A stretch of DNA of 64,000 nt, taken from Brevundimonas variabilis (lineage in GTDB: Bacteria > Pseudomonadota > Alphaproteobacteria > Caulobacterales > Caulobacteraceae). Of the stretch, positions 24,295 to 33,628 are shown piece after piece. The position numbers were made by a program, and so were the translations under genes. Location of the stretch: NCBI RefSeq assembly GCF_014199945.1, contig NZ_JACHOR010000001.1, positions 558,001 to 622,000 on the forward strand, read 5' to 3'. Within the stretch, counting starts at the first letter, position 1, and every line of letters starts with the position of its first letter. Under the pieces are notes generated by a model that was not told the origin of the DNA, made no database searches, and was given only the letters and a program-made list of their open reading frames with translations.

Positions 24295-25121
24295 AACCCC
24301 GCCAAACGGCCCGACGCGCGATCCTCGGCTGGCCCACACGCGACGAACTGAAACGGGCTTTCCGGCTGTCCATACTGGCCACCCTGGCCTGCTGGATGTG
24401 GCCCCTCGCCGCCTTTGCCCAGGACGTCGCCACGACCGGCTCCGCCATCAACGTTGACCTCGGCACGGGTGCCGGCCTGACCGAGCGTGTTGTTCAGCTG
24501 GTCGGGCTGATGACCGTCCTGTCGCTGGCCCCCTCGATCGTCATCATGACGACCAGTTTCGTGCGAATCATCGTCGTGCTGTCGCTGCTGCGGACGGCGC
24601 TGGGCATGCAGCAGTCGCCGCCCAATGCGGTCCTCGTGTCACTCGCGCTGTTCCTCAGCGCCATCGTCATGGCCCCCACCTGGCAGGACGCCTATGATTC
24701 GGGCATCCGTCCGCTGATGGATCAGCAGATGGAATTGCCGCAGGCGTTCGATCTGGCCTCCGAACCGGTCAAGACCTTCATGCTGGCGCAGGTCGACCAG
24801 GACGACCTCGCCCTGTTCACGCGGCTGAGCCAGATCCCGGCCCCGGCCGAGATCACCGAACTGCCCCTGCGGGTGGTCATTCCGGCCTTCATGATCAGCG
24901 AGCTGAAGACGGCCTTCGAAATCGGATTTCTTCTTTTCGTTCCGTTTCTTGTCATCGATCTGGTGGTCGCCAGCGTGCTCATGTCCATGGGTATGATGAT
25001 GCTGCCGCCAGTGGTGATCTCGCTGCCCTTCAAGCTGATCTTTTTCGTGCTGGTCGATGGCTGGCGGCTGGTCGCCGGCAGCCTCGTCGAGAGCTTCCAG
25101 CGAGCGTCCGGAACCGGATAG
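24291..25121 (+). CDS. fliP: Flagellar type III export gate protein FliP
   Basis: 276 aa. An N-terminal signal region (ACWMWPLAAFAQ) is followed by four membrane segments. Hallmarks are MTSFVRIIVVLSLLRTALGMQQSPPN (in part) and the C-terminal MSMGMMMLPPVVISLPFKL and VDGWRLVAGSL. Core of the FliPQR export gate. Translationally coupled to fliO. The frame upstream of 24291 is open to 23961 but overlaps fliO and is not coding. Confidence 0.96.
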   Translation: MKPRQTARRAILGWPTRDELKRAFRLSILATLACWMWPLAAFAQDVATTGSAINVDLGTGAGLTERVVQLVGLMTVLSLAPSIVIMTTSFVRIIVVLSLLRTALGMQQSPPNAVLVSLALFLSAIVMAPTWQDAYDSGIRPLMDQQMELPQAFDLASEPVKTFMLAQVDQDDLALFTRLSQIPAPAEITELPLRVVIPAFMISELKTAFEIGFLLFVPFLVIDLVVASVLMSMGMMMLPPVVISLPFKLIFFVLVDGWRLVAGSLVESFQRASGTG

Positions 25122-25230
25122 TTCCCGCCCTCACTGACATTTAGCAGTCTGGCGACTTGCCAAGACCCTGCAAACGCGTGTTGATCCGTCCGTCTTCGCT
25201 CTGTATCGGGCGACATTTTTGGAAACGACC

Positions 25231-25509
25231 ATGACCACGCAAGCTGAACTCATTGCCGCCGTCGCCAAGGACGCCGGTGTTTCGCAGGCCGACGCCGGCA
25301 AGGTGCTGACCGCGATCGTCGAGAATATCCACGCCAGCCTCAAGTCGGGCGGCGACGTCCGCATCTCGAACCTGGGCGTGTTCGACACCGCCGACCGCGC
25401 CGAGCGCGAAGGCCGCAACCCCGCCACGGGTGCGACCATCAAGATCGCCGCCTCCAAGGCTGTGCGCTTCCGCGTTTCGAAGCCGCTGAAGGACGCCGTG
25501 AACGGCTAG
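25231..25509 (+). CDS. hup: HU family DNA-binding protein
   Basis: 92-aa histone-like protein. Opens MTTQAELIAAVAKDAGVSQADA and carries the DNA-binding arm region NPATGATIKI followed by AVRFRVSKPLKDAVNG. It bends and compacts DNA. The TTG at 25219 would add four residues; ATG 25231 is preferred. Its stop is eight bases from the convergent TPR gene stop, and no strong terminator lies between. The exact paralogue (HupA/HupB or a divergent HU) cannot be assigned. Confidence 0.92.
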   Translation: MTTQAELIAAVAKDAGVSQADAGKVLTAIVENIHASLKSGGDVRISNLGVFDTADRAEREGRNPATGATIKIAASKAVRFRVSKPLKDAVNG

Positions 25510-25517
25510 AGCCTGTT

Positions 25518-28454
25518 TCAGGCCGCTGCGGCGGCCGCAGGTTGAGGACGGGCGGGTGCCGGCGCGGCTGCGTTGGCCCCGCCCGTTTTTGCTTTCGCGG
25601 TCTTTTCGCGCAGAGACGTCTTCATCGCATTGACCCAGCCGGTGAAGGTATCGGCATTGGCGGTCAGGCCGGCGAAATCGCCCGCCGCCGCCGGGCCCTC
25701 CATTCCATCCAGACCGTCCAGCGCGATCCGGACCGAGGCCGGCGACCGGGCCCGCTCGACAAACGGCATGTAGTTCCGCGACAGCCGGCTCAGGGCAGCG
25801 CTGTCGCGCGCCAGCGAATAGCCCACGCCCGCGCGGATCAGCCGGCTCTCCTCATCGGCCGTCAGGGGACTTGCCGTGTCCCGGAACCGCTCGCCGAGCC
25901 GCGATTCATACAGGGCTGCCGCTGCAGTCCAGTCCGACTTCTTCCAGAGAATCTCAGCGCGGACATCGCGGGCGGCCGGGCTCTGGTCGTTGCCCAGCAC
26001 TTCCAGCGCATGGTCCGTACGACCCAGCTCCATCAGGGCACGCGCTTCCAGCCCGCGCCGCTCGGCCGTCAGGGCGCTGGGCAGCAGGGTGGACCGGGAC
26101 GACCACAGGGCCTGCAGGGCCGGTTCCGGCTGGCGGTCCATCAGATAGACCGTCGCAAGGTCGGTCGCGACCTGGGCCTTGGCCACGCCCTCGAGCCGGT
26201 TCTCGACCTGATGCTTGAGCAGCTCCGCAGCCTGGTCCAGCAGGTCCACATCGATCAGCCGCCGTGCAAGCCGCCGCACCATCTCGTCGCCGTCGGCACC
26301 GACGGGTGTCAGTTCCCGGAAGTCGTAGAACAGCCCCAGGGCCTGGATCGGCTGCAGTCCGTCCGCTGCGCCGTCGAGGAACATGGCGCGGAAGGCATTG
26401 GCCAGATCTGCCTGAAGCTCGGCTCCGCCCGGCATGGTGGACAGTCGGCCGCCCGCTCCGCGCAGGGCCTCGAGCGCCTCGCGATAGCGCCCCTGGGACA
26501 GGTAGAGCCCGCCGAGGGTTCGGATCACGGCCAGTTCGGTCGCATCGCCACGCCAGCGCCATTTCAGCGATTCCAGCTCCGCAGCCGCCGCGTCCGGCTT
26601 CATCGTGCCCTTGGCCAGTTCCAGCTTCACCACACCCAGTTTGGCCGGTGTTGCGATCCCGTCCATCGGCGTGCGGGCCACGGCCTTGTAGATGGCCAGG
26701 GCGGTGTCGCTGCGACCGTCCTTTTCGAACAGCTGGGCCTGGACCAGGCGCGCCGCCAGTTGGTCCACAGCCGGGGCGTTTTGGGCAAAGACATAATCGA
26801 GCAGCTCGCGCGCGCCGACCAGGTCGCCGGTCTCGAGCGCAGCCATGGCATGGGCGGTCCCGAACCGCGCCCGCCACTCCGGCGGAAACTGGTCGATGAC
26901 GGCGGCACCGGCGGAAAAGGCCTGCCGGGCCTCGGCCCACTCGCCCTGGTTCGCCGCCAGATAGCCCTGCCAGACCCGGGTCGAAGGATCACCTGCCAGC
27001 GAGCCGGCGGAGAAGTCGGCCGCAGCTTCTTCCAGACGCCCGATCGAGGCCCGCGCCGCGCCGCGCAGACCCCGAAGCTCGGGCTCGCCCTGAAGTCCGG
27101 GGGACTTGTTGACCAGGGCCGTGACGACGCCGATCGCCTCGTATCCCAGACCCGAACCGACAAGGAACCGGGTCAGGGCCAGGCGGGCCTCGATCGGCTG
27201 GCGTGGATCATCACTGGCGGCGATGGCTTCATTGGAAGCCGCATCCGACAGTTCGCGATAGCGGGCCTGAAAGGTCCCCTGTCCGGTCGAGGCCCAGTCG
27301 CTGAGGATCAGGGCCGGATAGCGCGCCTTGACCGGGGCCCCATCGGGGCTTTCGGCCTCGGCCAGCTCGACAGACGGTGCCGACAAGGTCAGGCCGCCGG
27401 GACGGCTCAGCGTCACCAGATCGCCTTCGGGCACGATCGTCAGGTCATCGGTCGCGGTCTCGACCGCCAGGCCCTGGGCCGTGGGCAGCAGCGTCGCATC
27501 GACAGTCCGCTTGCGGGCGCCAAAGCCCTTGCCGGGCGCCAGGGCCGTGACGGCCGCGAACCGGTCGCCGACCATCGGATCGGTCAGCCAGATGGCCTTG
27601 GTCGCGCCGGCCATCTGGGCCACGAGCGACGCCTCACCCGTGTCGTCGCGGCTCAGGGCGACGCCGGTGGAGGCCATCGGTGGCCCGCCAATGGTCACGG
27701 TCCAGCCACTGCCATCGCCCTGCGCTGACACGGACAGCGACCCAGCCGCCGGAATTCGAACCACGGTGTAATCCGGCCCGACCGCCCAGCGCGGCGCACC
27801 TGCCGGTCCGGTATCCTCGGCCCCCGCCATGTCCAGCCGGGCAGCGGCGTCGAACACGACCCAGACGGCCTCGCCGCGCCGGAAGACAGCAGCGCCGACC
27901 GGGCTCGGCCACTGGAACTGCAGGACAGTCTTGTCTGCGGTCGACTCGGTCGACACGGGGACGACCGTGCCCGGCGCGATCGTCGCAGCCGTCTCGGAGG
28001 GCGCCGGAGCCTTGCCCGGGGCATAAAGGTTCAGCCAGACCGCGCCATCGTCGATGCCGGTGCGGAAATCACTGCCCTCGGCGAGGGTCATGACGATTTC
28101 GGTGGCGTTCCTAGCGGCCCGCGTCTCGACCTTCTCGACACCGGCCGGGGGATTGACCCGCAGGCGGCTGACGTCGGGCGCGGCCGTGGAGCCGATCCGC
28201 ACGATGACCTGCTGGCCCTCGCGCCGGACCCGTGACCGGGACCCCACGACGCCCGCAAACTCGACACGGGTGAAGCCGTCATTGACCCCGGTCCGGATGG
28301 TGACCGGGTCCAGCGCGACGGCAGCCGCTTCCTGGGCAAAGGCCGGGACCGCGGCCGGTCCGATCGGGGCAAGCGCCATCGTCCCCGCAGCGCCCAGCGC
28401 TACGGTGGTCCTGGCAATGCGTGAGCGGCGGCGCGCGGCGGACATCGCGTGCAT
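25518..28454 (-). CDS. Large exported TPR-rich protein of unknown function
   Basis: 978 aa. A twin-Arg/hydrophobic signal (RRRSRIARTTVALGAAGTMA) ends near AFAQ at about residue 40. Residues ~45-150 look like an AMIN-type beta domain (VTIRTGVNDGFTRVEFAGVV). The central and C-terminal parts are rich in degenerate TPR helices (ALTRFLVGSGLGYEAIGVV, then LIDVDLLDQAAELLKHQVE). The end is an Ala/Pro-rich low-complexity tail. No catalytic motif seen. Probably a periplasmic scaffold, perhaps linked to cell wall or secretion through the AMIN-like part. A second ATG at 28445 is an equally good start. Convergent with the HU gene. Confidence 0.7.
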   Translation of the reverse strand: MHAMSAARRRSRIARTTVALGAAGTMALAPIGPAAVPAFAQEAAAVALDPVTIRTGVNDGFTRVEFAGVVGSRSRVRREGQQVIVRIGSTAAPDVSRLRVNPPAGVEKVETRAARNATEIVMTLAEGSDFRTGIDDGAVWLNLYAPGKAPAPSETAATIAPGTVVPVSTESTADKTVLQFQWPSPVGAAVFRRGEAVWVVFDAAARLDMAGAEDTGPAGAPRWAVGPDYTVVRIPAAGSLSVSAQGDGSGWTVTIGGPPMASTGVALSRDDTGEASLVAQMAGATKAIWLTDPMVGDRFAAVTALAPGKGFGARKRTVDATLLPTAQGLAVETATDDLTIVPEGDLVTLSRPGGLTLSAPSVELAEAESPDGAPVKARYPALILSDWASTGQGTFQARYRELSDAASNEAIAASDDPRQPIEARLALTRFLVGSGLGYEAIGVVTALVNKSPGLQGEPELRGLRGAARASIGRLEEAAADFSAGSLAGDPSTRVWQGYLAANQGEWAEARQAFSAGAAVIDQFPPEWRARFGTAHAMAALETGDLVGARELLDYVFAQNAPAVDQLAARLVQAQLFEKDGRSDTALAIYKAVARTPMDGIATPAKLGVVKLELAKGTMKPDAAAAELESLKWRWRGDATELAVIRTLGGLYLSQGRYREALEALRGAGGRLSTMPGGAELQADLANAFRAMFLDGAADGLQPIQALGLFYDFRELTPVGADGDEMVRRLARRLIDVDLLDQAAELLKHQVENRLEGVAKAQVATDLATVYLMDRQPEPALQALWSSRSTLLPSALTAERRGLEARALMELGRTDHALEVLGNDQSPAARDVRAEILWKKSDWTAAAALYESRLGERFRDTASPLTADEESRLIRAGVGYSLARDSAALSRLSRNYMPFVERARSPASVRIALDGLDGMEGPAAAGDFAGLTANADTFTGWVNAMKTSLREKTAKAKTGGANAAAPAPARPQPAAAAAA

Positions 28455-28561
28455 CTTTGCGTGCCGGGCCTTTCGGCGCGGTTAATGAGGCATGACCTCG
28501 GGGCTTGCCTGCTTGCGCCGGGGGCGGTCGCGCACGACATGAAGGGTCTGGAGCCCAAACC

Positions 28562-29026
28562 ATGTCAGACCCCTCGGTCGATCCCGCCTATCCGCCGCTC
28601 AGTACCCTGTCGACCGGGCTGCGCTGCCGCTGCCCGCGCTGCGGCAAGGGGCCCTTGCTGAAGGGCTATCTGACGATCCGGGACCGCTGTCCCGCGTGCG
28701 GACTGGACTACAGCTTTGCCGACCCGGCGGACGGTCCTGCTTTCTTCGTAGCGTCGGGCGTCGGGCTGATCGGAATGATGGCCTTCATGGCCTTCGAGTT
28801 CACCGTCCATCCGCCGATCTGGGTGCATATGGCCGTGACCCTGCCCCTGCTGGCCATCGCCTGCATGGCATCGCTTCGACCGTTCAAGGGCTGGCTGGTC
28901 TCGGAACAATATGTCCACAAGGCCGCGCCCCCCGAGTTCGAAAGTGTCGGCAAGCACGGCGAGGGCACGGCCTGGCGCGGTCAGGACGAGCGCGCCGCCC
29001 GCCGTGCCGCCAGAACGCCGGATTAG
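28562..29026 (+). CDS. DUF983 membrane protein
   Basis: 154 aa. N-terminal zinc-ribbon-like pairs CRCPRCGKG and DRCPACGLDY, then two membrane helices (VASGVGLIGMMAFMAFEF and HMAVTLPLLAIACMASL) and a charged tail. This is the standard DUF983 architecture found beside cytochrome oxidase or lipid genes in alphaproteobacteria; the function is not known. ATG at 28562. Next to the cytochrome b561-YceI gene, which starts 86 bases further on. Confidence 0.88.
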   Translation: MSDPSVDPAYPPLSTLSTGLRCRCPRCGKGPLLKGYLTIRDRCPACGLDYSFADPADGPAFFVASGVGLIGMMAFMAFEFTVHPPIWVHMAVTLPLLAIACMASLRPFKGWLVSEQYVHKAAPPEFESVGKHGEGTAWRGQDERAARRAARTPD

Positions 29027-29112
29027 GCAGCTGCCGCGGATCGGCCCGGAAGCGGCCTTGAAATTCTGTAGCAGAGGCCATTACAGATTCAGTCTTCATT
29101 GATGAGCTGATC

Positions 29113-30459
29113 ATGTCCGACCCGGCGCCACCTCCACACGCCTCATCCCGCTACAGCCGGGGGGCGATGGCGCTGCACTGGGCGATCGCCCTGCTGATCA
29201 TGCTCGAGATCGGGCTTGGCCTGCGCATGGAGGGGCCACCCGGGGCCATCACCTTTGCGGTCTACCAGCTCCACAAGTCGATCGGCATCACCATCCTGGC
29301 CCTCACGCTCGTGCGGATCGGTTGGCGATGGACACACCGGCCGCCTCCGCCCGGTGACGGGCCGATGTGGGAAAAGCGCCTGGCCCACGGCGTTCATCTC
29401 GGATTCTATGCCGTCCTGCTGGCCATCCCGCTGTCAGGCTGGCTGATTGTTTCGGCATCGCGCACCGGGATCGATACGGTCCTGTTCGGGCTGATCCCCT
29501 TCCCGCACATACCCGGCATCCCCGGCCTTGAGCCTGCGTCGAAGGCCTCCGTCGAGGAGGCCGCCGAGACGGCGCACCGACTGCTGGGCTATGCGCTTTA
29601 CGCCCTGCTGGCGCTGCATGTGCTGGGTGCCCTGAAACACCATCTTGTGGATCGGGACCACGGACTGGCCCGCATCCTGCCAGGCCCGGCGCGGGTCGCG
29701 CGTCTGGATCTGCGTCTGGTCGCCGTTGTCGGCACCCTCGCGATCATGGCTGCCGTGGCCGCGACATGGCCCTGGGCCTCGCAGACCCGCAGCCCTCCTG
29801 AACCCGTCGCCCCGTCCGGCGAACGGATCATGACGCCGGCCGAGACCCCGGCCCGGCAACCGGGCAGCGAGGCCGCGCCGCCCGGGCTCGCGCCCGCTCC
29901 AGCGGAAACAGAGATGGCGCTGGCGTCGCCGGGTGAACCGTCCGGGCCGGTGCCAGCCTCTCGCTGGCGCGTCCAGAACGCCGGTTCGCGGCTCGCCTTC
30001 TCGACGACCCAGTCCGGCGCCCCGATCCGCGGCCAGTTCCGGAGCTGGACGGCCGACATCGTCTTTTCGCCCGAGGCGCTGGACCAGTCCCGCGTCCGCG
30101 TGGTGGTCGACATGGGATCGTTTGCGACCGACGATTCCGACAGTCAGGGCGTGCTGGCAGGATCCGAATGGTTCGATGTGGCCAACCACGCGCAGGCGAC
30201 CTTCTCGGCCACCCGGTTCCGCCGCCTCGGTCCCGACCGTTACGAGGCGCGGGGCAGCCTGAGGATCAAGGGCGTGTCCCGCCCTGCCACCCTGCAGTTC
30301 ACCCTGACGATCGAGGGCGACACGGCGCGGATGGCGGGTACGACCCGCCTCGATCGCACGGACTTTGGTGTCGGTACGGGAGAATGGGCCGGAACGGATG
30401 ACATTCCCGGTGCCGTGCAGGTCGAGACCACGGTCGTCGCCGTGCGAGACACGCCCTGA
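29113..30459 (+). CDS. Cytochrome b561 - YceI fusion protein
   Basis: 448 aa. Residues 1-~215 form a di-heme cytochrome b561 of the bacterial type: four membrane helices with conserved His (MALHWAIALLIM, YQLHKSIGITIL, GVHLGFYAVL, ALHVLGALKHHLVDRD). A fifth hydrophobic helix near 200-220 leads into a Pro/Ala-rich linker (~225-285). Residues ~285-448 are a YceI lipocalin-like domain (WRVQNAGSRLAFSTTQSG, RGSLRIKGVSRPATLQFTL). The order implies membrane electron transfer fused to a periplasmic isoprenoid-quinone-like binding domain. The family is known in proteobacteria but the substrate is not. Confidence 0.88.
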   Translation: MSDPAPPPHASSRYSRGAMALHWAIALLIMLEIGLGLRMEGPPGAITFAVYQLHKSIGITILALTLVRIGWRWTHRPPPPGDGPMWEKRLAHGVHLGFYAVLLAIPLSGWLIVSASRTGIDTVLFGLIPFPHIPGIPGLEPASKASVEEAAETAHRLLGYALYALLALHVLGALKHHLVDRDHGLARILPGPARVARLDLRLVAVVGTLAIMAAVAATWPWASQTRSPPEPVAPSGERIMTPAETPARQPGSEAAPPGLAPAPAETEMALASPGEPSGPVPASRWRVQNAGSRLAFSTTQSGAPIRGQFRSWTADIVFSPEALDQSRVRVVVDMGSFATDDSDSQGVLAGSEWFDVANHAQATFSATRFRRLGPDRYEARGSLRIKGVSRPATLQFTLTIEGDTARMAGTTRLDRTDFGVGTGEWAGTDDIPGAVQVETTVVAVRDTP

Positions 30460-30579
30460 CGCCAGGGGCTTTTCTGAATCGCAACCCTGCCCGTTGGCCG
30501 CATGGGTGGCGAATGATGACGAGGCGACCCATGTCCCGTCGATGGCATTTCGAACAGGGGCAGGACAGGGGCCGGGCCT

Positions 30580-30891
30580 ATGAGTGATCTCGGCCTGATG
30601 GCCACCTCTGCCAGTTGCCGGGTGGATGTCTGGCTCTGGCGCGCGCGTTTCGTGAAGACGCGTTCCCTCGCCGCCGCCCTCGTCGAACGCGGGGCTGTCC
30701 GGCTGACGCATCAGGGCCGTCAGGTGCGGCTGGACAAGCCCAGTCGCTGCGTCCACCCGGGTGACTCCCTGGTGTTTTCGCTCAATGAACGCATCACGGC
30801 CGTCCGGATCGAGGCTCTGGGCGAGCGGCGCGGCCCCCCTTCGGAAGCCCGCGCCCTCTATTCACCGCTGGATGTCGTCGACCCCGGCTAG
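30580..30891 (+). CDS. S4-domain RNA-binding protein (Hsp15/HslR-like)
   Basis: 103 aa. S4 fold at residues ~10-75: RVDVWLWRARFVKTRSLAAA, then LVERGAVRLTHQGRQVRL and PGDSLVFSL. Closely resembles HslR, which binds stalled 50S subunits carrying a nascent chain. The acidic and Arg-rich tail (EALGERRGPPSEARALY) is typical. ATG at 30580, 120 bases after the b561-YceI gene; the intervening bases hold no clear gene. Confidence 0.85.
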   Translation: MSDLGLMATSASCRVDVWLWRARFVKTRSLAAALVERGAVRLTHQGRQVRLDKPSRCVHPGDSLVFSLNERITAVRIEALGERRGPPSEARALYSPLDVVDPG

Positions 30892-30928
30892 GTTTGCTGC
30901 CGGGGACTGACACCCTCTTTTTTCAGCC

Positions 30929-31546
30929 CTACTGCGCGACGAACTCGCCTTCGATGTGCAACTCGACCTCGTCGCCGATGGCGGGCAGGCCGTAGGTCAT
31001 GCCGAAGTCGGACCGCTTGATCGTCGTCTCTCCGTCAAAGCCGACGACGTAGCGCCCACGCATTGTGCCCGCCTGGTTGAACTCGACGTCGAGGGTCACG
31101 GGCTTGGTCACATCCTTGATTGTCAGATTGCCCACAACGGCGGCTTCGGTCGGGTCTTCGGCATCAACCGTGACCGAGGTCGCCACAAAGGTGATGTTCG
31201 GGAACTGGGCCGCGTTGAAGAAGTCAGCCGAGGCGAGGTGGGTCTTCAGCCCTTCGGAGGTGTTGTCGTGACCCGACACCGGCACAGTGGCCGTCAGGGT
31301 GCTGGCCGAAGGGTTGGCCGGATCCAGCGTCAGGGTCGCCTCGACGTTGGCGAACTGGCCGATGTAGGTCGAGAAACCCAGGTGGTTGATCTTGTACGTG
31401 ATCTTGCCGTGCGAAGAGTCGAGTTTGTAGGTGCCGGCGCGCACTTCCGACGGAACCTTGGTGAAGGCCGCCTGGGCGACGACGCCCCCGGCGATCAGGG
31501 TCAGGGCAGCGGAGGCGGCAAGAGCGGATTTCGTGATCAGGCGCAT
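30929..31546 (-). CDS. YceI family periplasmic protein
   Basis: 205 aa. Signal peptide MRLITKSALAASAALTLIAG then VVAQA, cleaved near residue 27. The mature protein is a complete YceI beta-barrel (YKLDSSHGKITYKINHLGFS, VGNLTIKDVTKPVTLDV, FDGETTIKRSDFGMTYGL). YceI proteins bind polyisoprenoid-like lipids such as ubiquinone precursors. It is the second YceI domain within 1.5 kb; the first is fused to cytochrome b561 on the opposite strand. Confidence 0.93.
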   Translation of the reverse strand: MRLITKSALAASAALTLIAGGVVAQAAFTKVPSEVRAGTYKLDSSHGKITYKINHLGFSTYIGQFANVEATLTLDPANPSASTLTATVPVSGHDNTSEGLKTHLASADFFNAAQFPNITFVATSVTVDAEDPTEAAVVGNLTIKDVTKPVTLDVEFNQAGTMRGRYVVGFDGETTIKRSDFGMTYGLPAIGDEVELHIEGEFVAQ

Positions 31547-31804
31547 GACGGTTTCCTTGGTCGGGTGAAAGAGGCGGATGAACTGTAATCGACAGTGATG
31601 CAGATAGTCCGTTGTGGCGTCAAGGCAAGGATCTCGGACGGACGACCGGTCCTTCGTGGGGTGTCATGTGTCACGGATGTCGCCCGGAGCATTGCGTCAC
31701 TGCATCCTGCGCCGTTCGGTTGACAGTTCGTCGACGGGAGGTCATTTCCGCAAGCCGTCCTAACCGACTGTACCTGACAACAACCGCGCGCGGTCCCGCT
31801 ACCC

Positions 31805-32146
31805 ATGACCTATATCGTCACCGATGCCTGCGTGAAGTGCAAATTCATGGACTGCATCGAAGTCTGTCCGGTGGACTGCTTCTATGAAGGTGAGAATTTC
31901 CTCGTCATCGCGCCGGATGAATGCATCGACTGCGGAGTCTGCGAACCGGAATGCCCCATCGACGCCATCAAGCCGGACACCGAGGACGAGCCTGACGGCA
32001 AATGGCTGCAGATCAACGCGACCTATGCCAAGGTCTGGCCCAACATCACCGTCAAGGGCACACCGCCGGCCGATCGCGAAGCCTTCGAGCGAGAAACCGG
32101 AAAGTTCGAGAAATACTTCAGCCCGGAGCCCGGCAAGGGCCGCTGA
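31805..32146 (+). CDS. fdxA: Seven-iron ferredoxin FdxA
   Basis: 113 aa. Two cluster-binding regions: [17 protein letters not shown] (3Fe-4S/4Fe-4S side) and [16 protein letters not shown] (4Fe-4S), followed by the C-terminal extension with [12 protein letters not shown] found in the alphaproteobacterial FdxA family. Cytoplasmic electron carrier; its redox partner is unknown. The 258-base region to the left is the shared control region with the divergent yceI gene. Often paired with carD in this group, as here (carD starts 290 bases further on). Confidence 0.94.
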   Translation: MTYIVTDACVKCKFMDCIEVCPVDCFYEGENFLVIAPDECIDCGVCEPECPIDAIKPDTEDEPDGKWLQINATYAKVWPNITVKGTPPADREAFERETGKFEKYFSPEPGKGR

Positions 32147-32436
32147 CTCGATGGGAACGGCGCGGCCCGTTCCCGAACCTTAACGTACGTTTTGAAATTG
32201 CCGCCTTTTGTGATATGTTCTCTCACATTGGGTCGGGCGGTGAGCAAATCATGCGTGCCGCCCGCATTTGCGACAGAATCCCGCCCACGAAGGCGGGATC
32301 GGCCAGAGGTTCGGTGATCCGTTTCCACATCTGACGTCTTTATGCCTTGCCGACCGACGGAGTTTCCGGCGGTTGCGAAGCTGTTTTTGTCAGGTGTCCT
32401 ACGCATCCTCGCCCCTGCGTCCGAGAAAGGAATAAC
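32147..32436 (+). other. Long leader region between fdxA and carD
   Basis: No coding frame here is credible (the open frame of carD extends to 32347 but without homology). It holds an 8-bp inverted repeat, ATCCCGCC (32278-32285) and GGCGGGAT (32292-32299), loop CACGAA, without a T-tract, so it is not an obvious terminator. It may be a carD promoter and leader hairpin. A purine-rich ribosome site (GAGAAAGGAA, 32423-32432) precedes the carD ATG at 32437. Confidence 0.4.
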
Positions 32437-33006
32437 ATGACGAGCAAGACGGGTCTGGAATTCAAGGTCGGCGATGCGGTGGTCTATCCCGCACACGGCG
32501 TGGGCAAGGTTGCTGCGGTCGAGACTCAGGAAGTCGCAGGGATGAGTCTTGAGGTCTATGTCGTGACCTTCGATCACGAGAAGATGACCCTGCGCGTGCC
32601 GACCAAGAAGGCCAAGACAGCCGGCCTCCGGTCACTGGCCAATGACGACGTCGTCAGCCGCGCCCTCACGACCCTGAAGGGTCGCGCACGGATCAAGCGC
32701 ACCATGTGGAGCCGCCGCGCCCAGGAGTATGAAGCCAAGATCAACTCCGGGGACCTGATCTCGATCGCCGAGGTCGTCCGCGACCTGCACCGCGCGGACA
32801 GCCAGCCGGAGCAGTCCTATTCCGAGCGCCAGCTCTATGAATCGGCACTCGACCGGATGGCCCGTGAAGTGGCGGCCGCCAACCGCATCGACAAGGACGC
32901 TGCCGTCAAGCTGCTGGCCAAGTCGCTGAGCGCCAAGAAGGCCGTCGTAGCGGCCAACGAAGCGGCAGAGGCCGCCGATGCCGACTCCGAGGCCGAAGCC
33001 GCCTGA
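32437..33006 (+). CDS. carD: CarD/CdnL family transcriptional regulator
   Basis: 189 aa. N-terminal RNA-polymerase-interacting domain (FKVGDAVVYPAHGVGKVAAVE, residues ~8-65), the alpha-helical DNA-binding part (MWSRRAQEYEAKINSGDLIS to ESALDRMAREVAAANRID), then a low-complexity Ala/Glu tail. CdnL of Caulobacter binds RNA polymerase beta and stabilises open complexes at rRNA and growth promoters. Start fixed at ATG 32437 by homology. A strong terminator follows. Confidence 0.95.
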   Translation: MTSKTGLEFKVGDAVVYPAHGVGKVAAVETQEVAGMSLEVYVVTFDHEKMTLRVPTKKAKTAGLRSLANDDVVSRALTTLKGRARIKRTMWSRRAQEYEAKINSGDLISIAEVVRDLHRADSQPEQSYSERQLYESALDRMAREVAAANRIDKDAAVKLLAKSLSAKKAVVAANEAAEAADADSEAEAA

Positions 33007-33030
33007 ACAGCAGACGACCGCTGAACACTG

Positions 33031-33061
33031 AAAAGGCCCGGGAGCAATCCCGGGCCTTTTT
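33031..33061 (+). terminator. Terminator of carD
   Basis: A 13-bp near-perfect stem (33031-33043 with 33048-33060) with GCAA loop running into TTTTT, 24 bases after the carD stop. Confidence 0.95.
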
Positions 33062-33090
33062 GCTGTTCTCGGCAGGGACACCTCGACGGA

Positions 33091-33552
33091 CTAGAAATAC
33101 TCCGCGCCGGCCGGGCACTGGGCCGAGATGCGCCGCGCATTGATGCTGGCGGGCAGATAGGGCGTGCCCCGGGCCAGCTGGGCCCCGCCACGAAACCGGA
33201 AACTCTCGGCTTCATAGGGTCCGTTCAGCCGGACATTGACGCGACGGCCCTTCTTGTCCGTGCAGGTGCCCTCGAACCGGGCATTGCCGCCGCCGACTTC
33301 CCGGACCGGATAGGTGCATTGCCAGCGCCGCGTCGAGAGCCCGCCGAAGAACCGGTTGATCTCGCTGGCCCGGACGCATTTCTGCTCGGTGTCGCGAATG
33401 CCCACGGCCGTGGTGGTATACTCCCAATAGCCGGGCTGGGGCGTCGGCGCCTGGGCCTGTCGCGCCGAGGAGGGGACCGCGAGCAGCAGGGCACCTGCCA
33501 GAGCAGGCGCGGCCACGGCCAGCAGACGGGTCAGGCGGGGACGAACGGTCAT
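33091..33552 (-). CDS. DUF3617 family exported protein
   Basis: 153 aa. Signal peptide (LTRLLAVAAPALAGALLLAV to ARQAQA) followed by a DUF3617-type domain: PGYWEYTTTAVGIRDTEQKC and, further on, two conserved Cys pairs (RRWQCTYP, FEGTCTDKK). Such proteins are short periplasmic beta proteins of unknown role. The frame is open far upstream (to 33732) across the repeat block, but the signal peptide fixes the start at ATG 33552. Tail-to-tail with the carD terminator. Confidence 0.78.
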   Translation of the reverse strand: MTVRPRLTRLLAVAAPALAGALLLAVPSSARQAQAPTPQPGYWEYTTTAVGIRDTEQKCVRASEINRFFGGLSTRRWQCTYPVREVGGGNARFEGTCTDKKGRRVNVRLNGPYEAESFRFRGGAQLARGTPYLPASINARRISAQCPAGAEYF

Positions 33553-33628
33553 GGTCGGACTTTCGGGTGACACGGCGATGTGGATAGCCTGACTATATGG
33601 CGGCAATTGAACGAGGTCTGAACGATAT

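Noticed and set aside
25511..25523. GCCTG-TTT-CAGGC hairpin between the HU and TPR genes
   Set aside because: Only five base pairs and no T-tract; not counted as a terminator.
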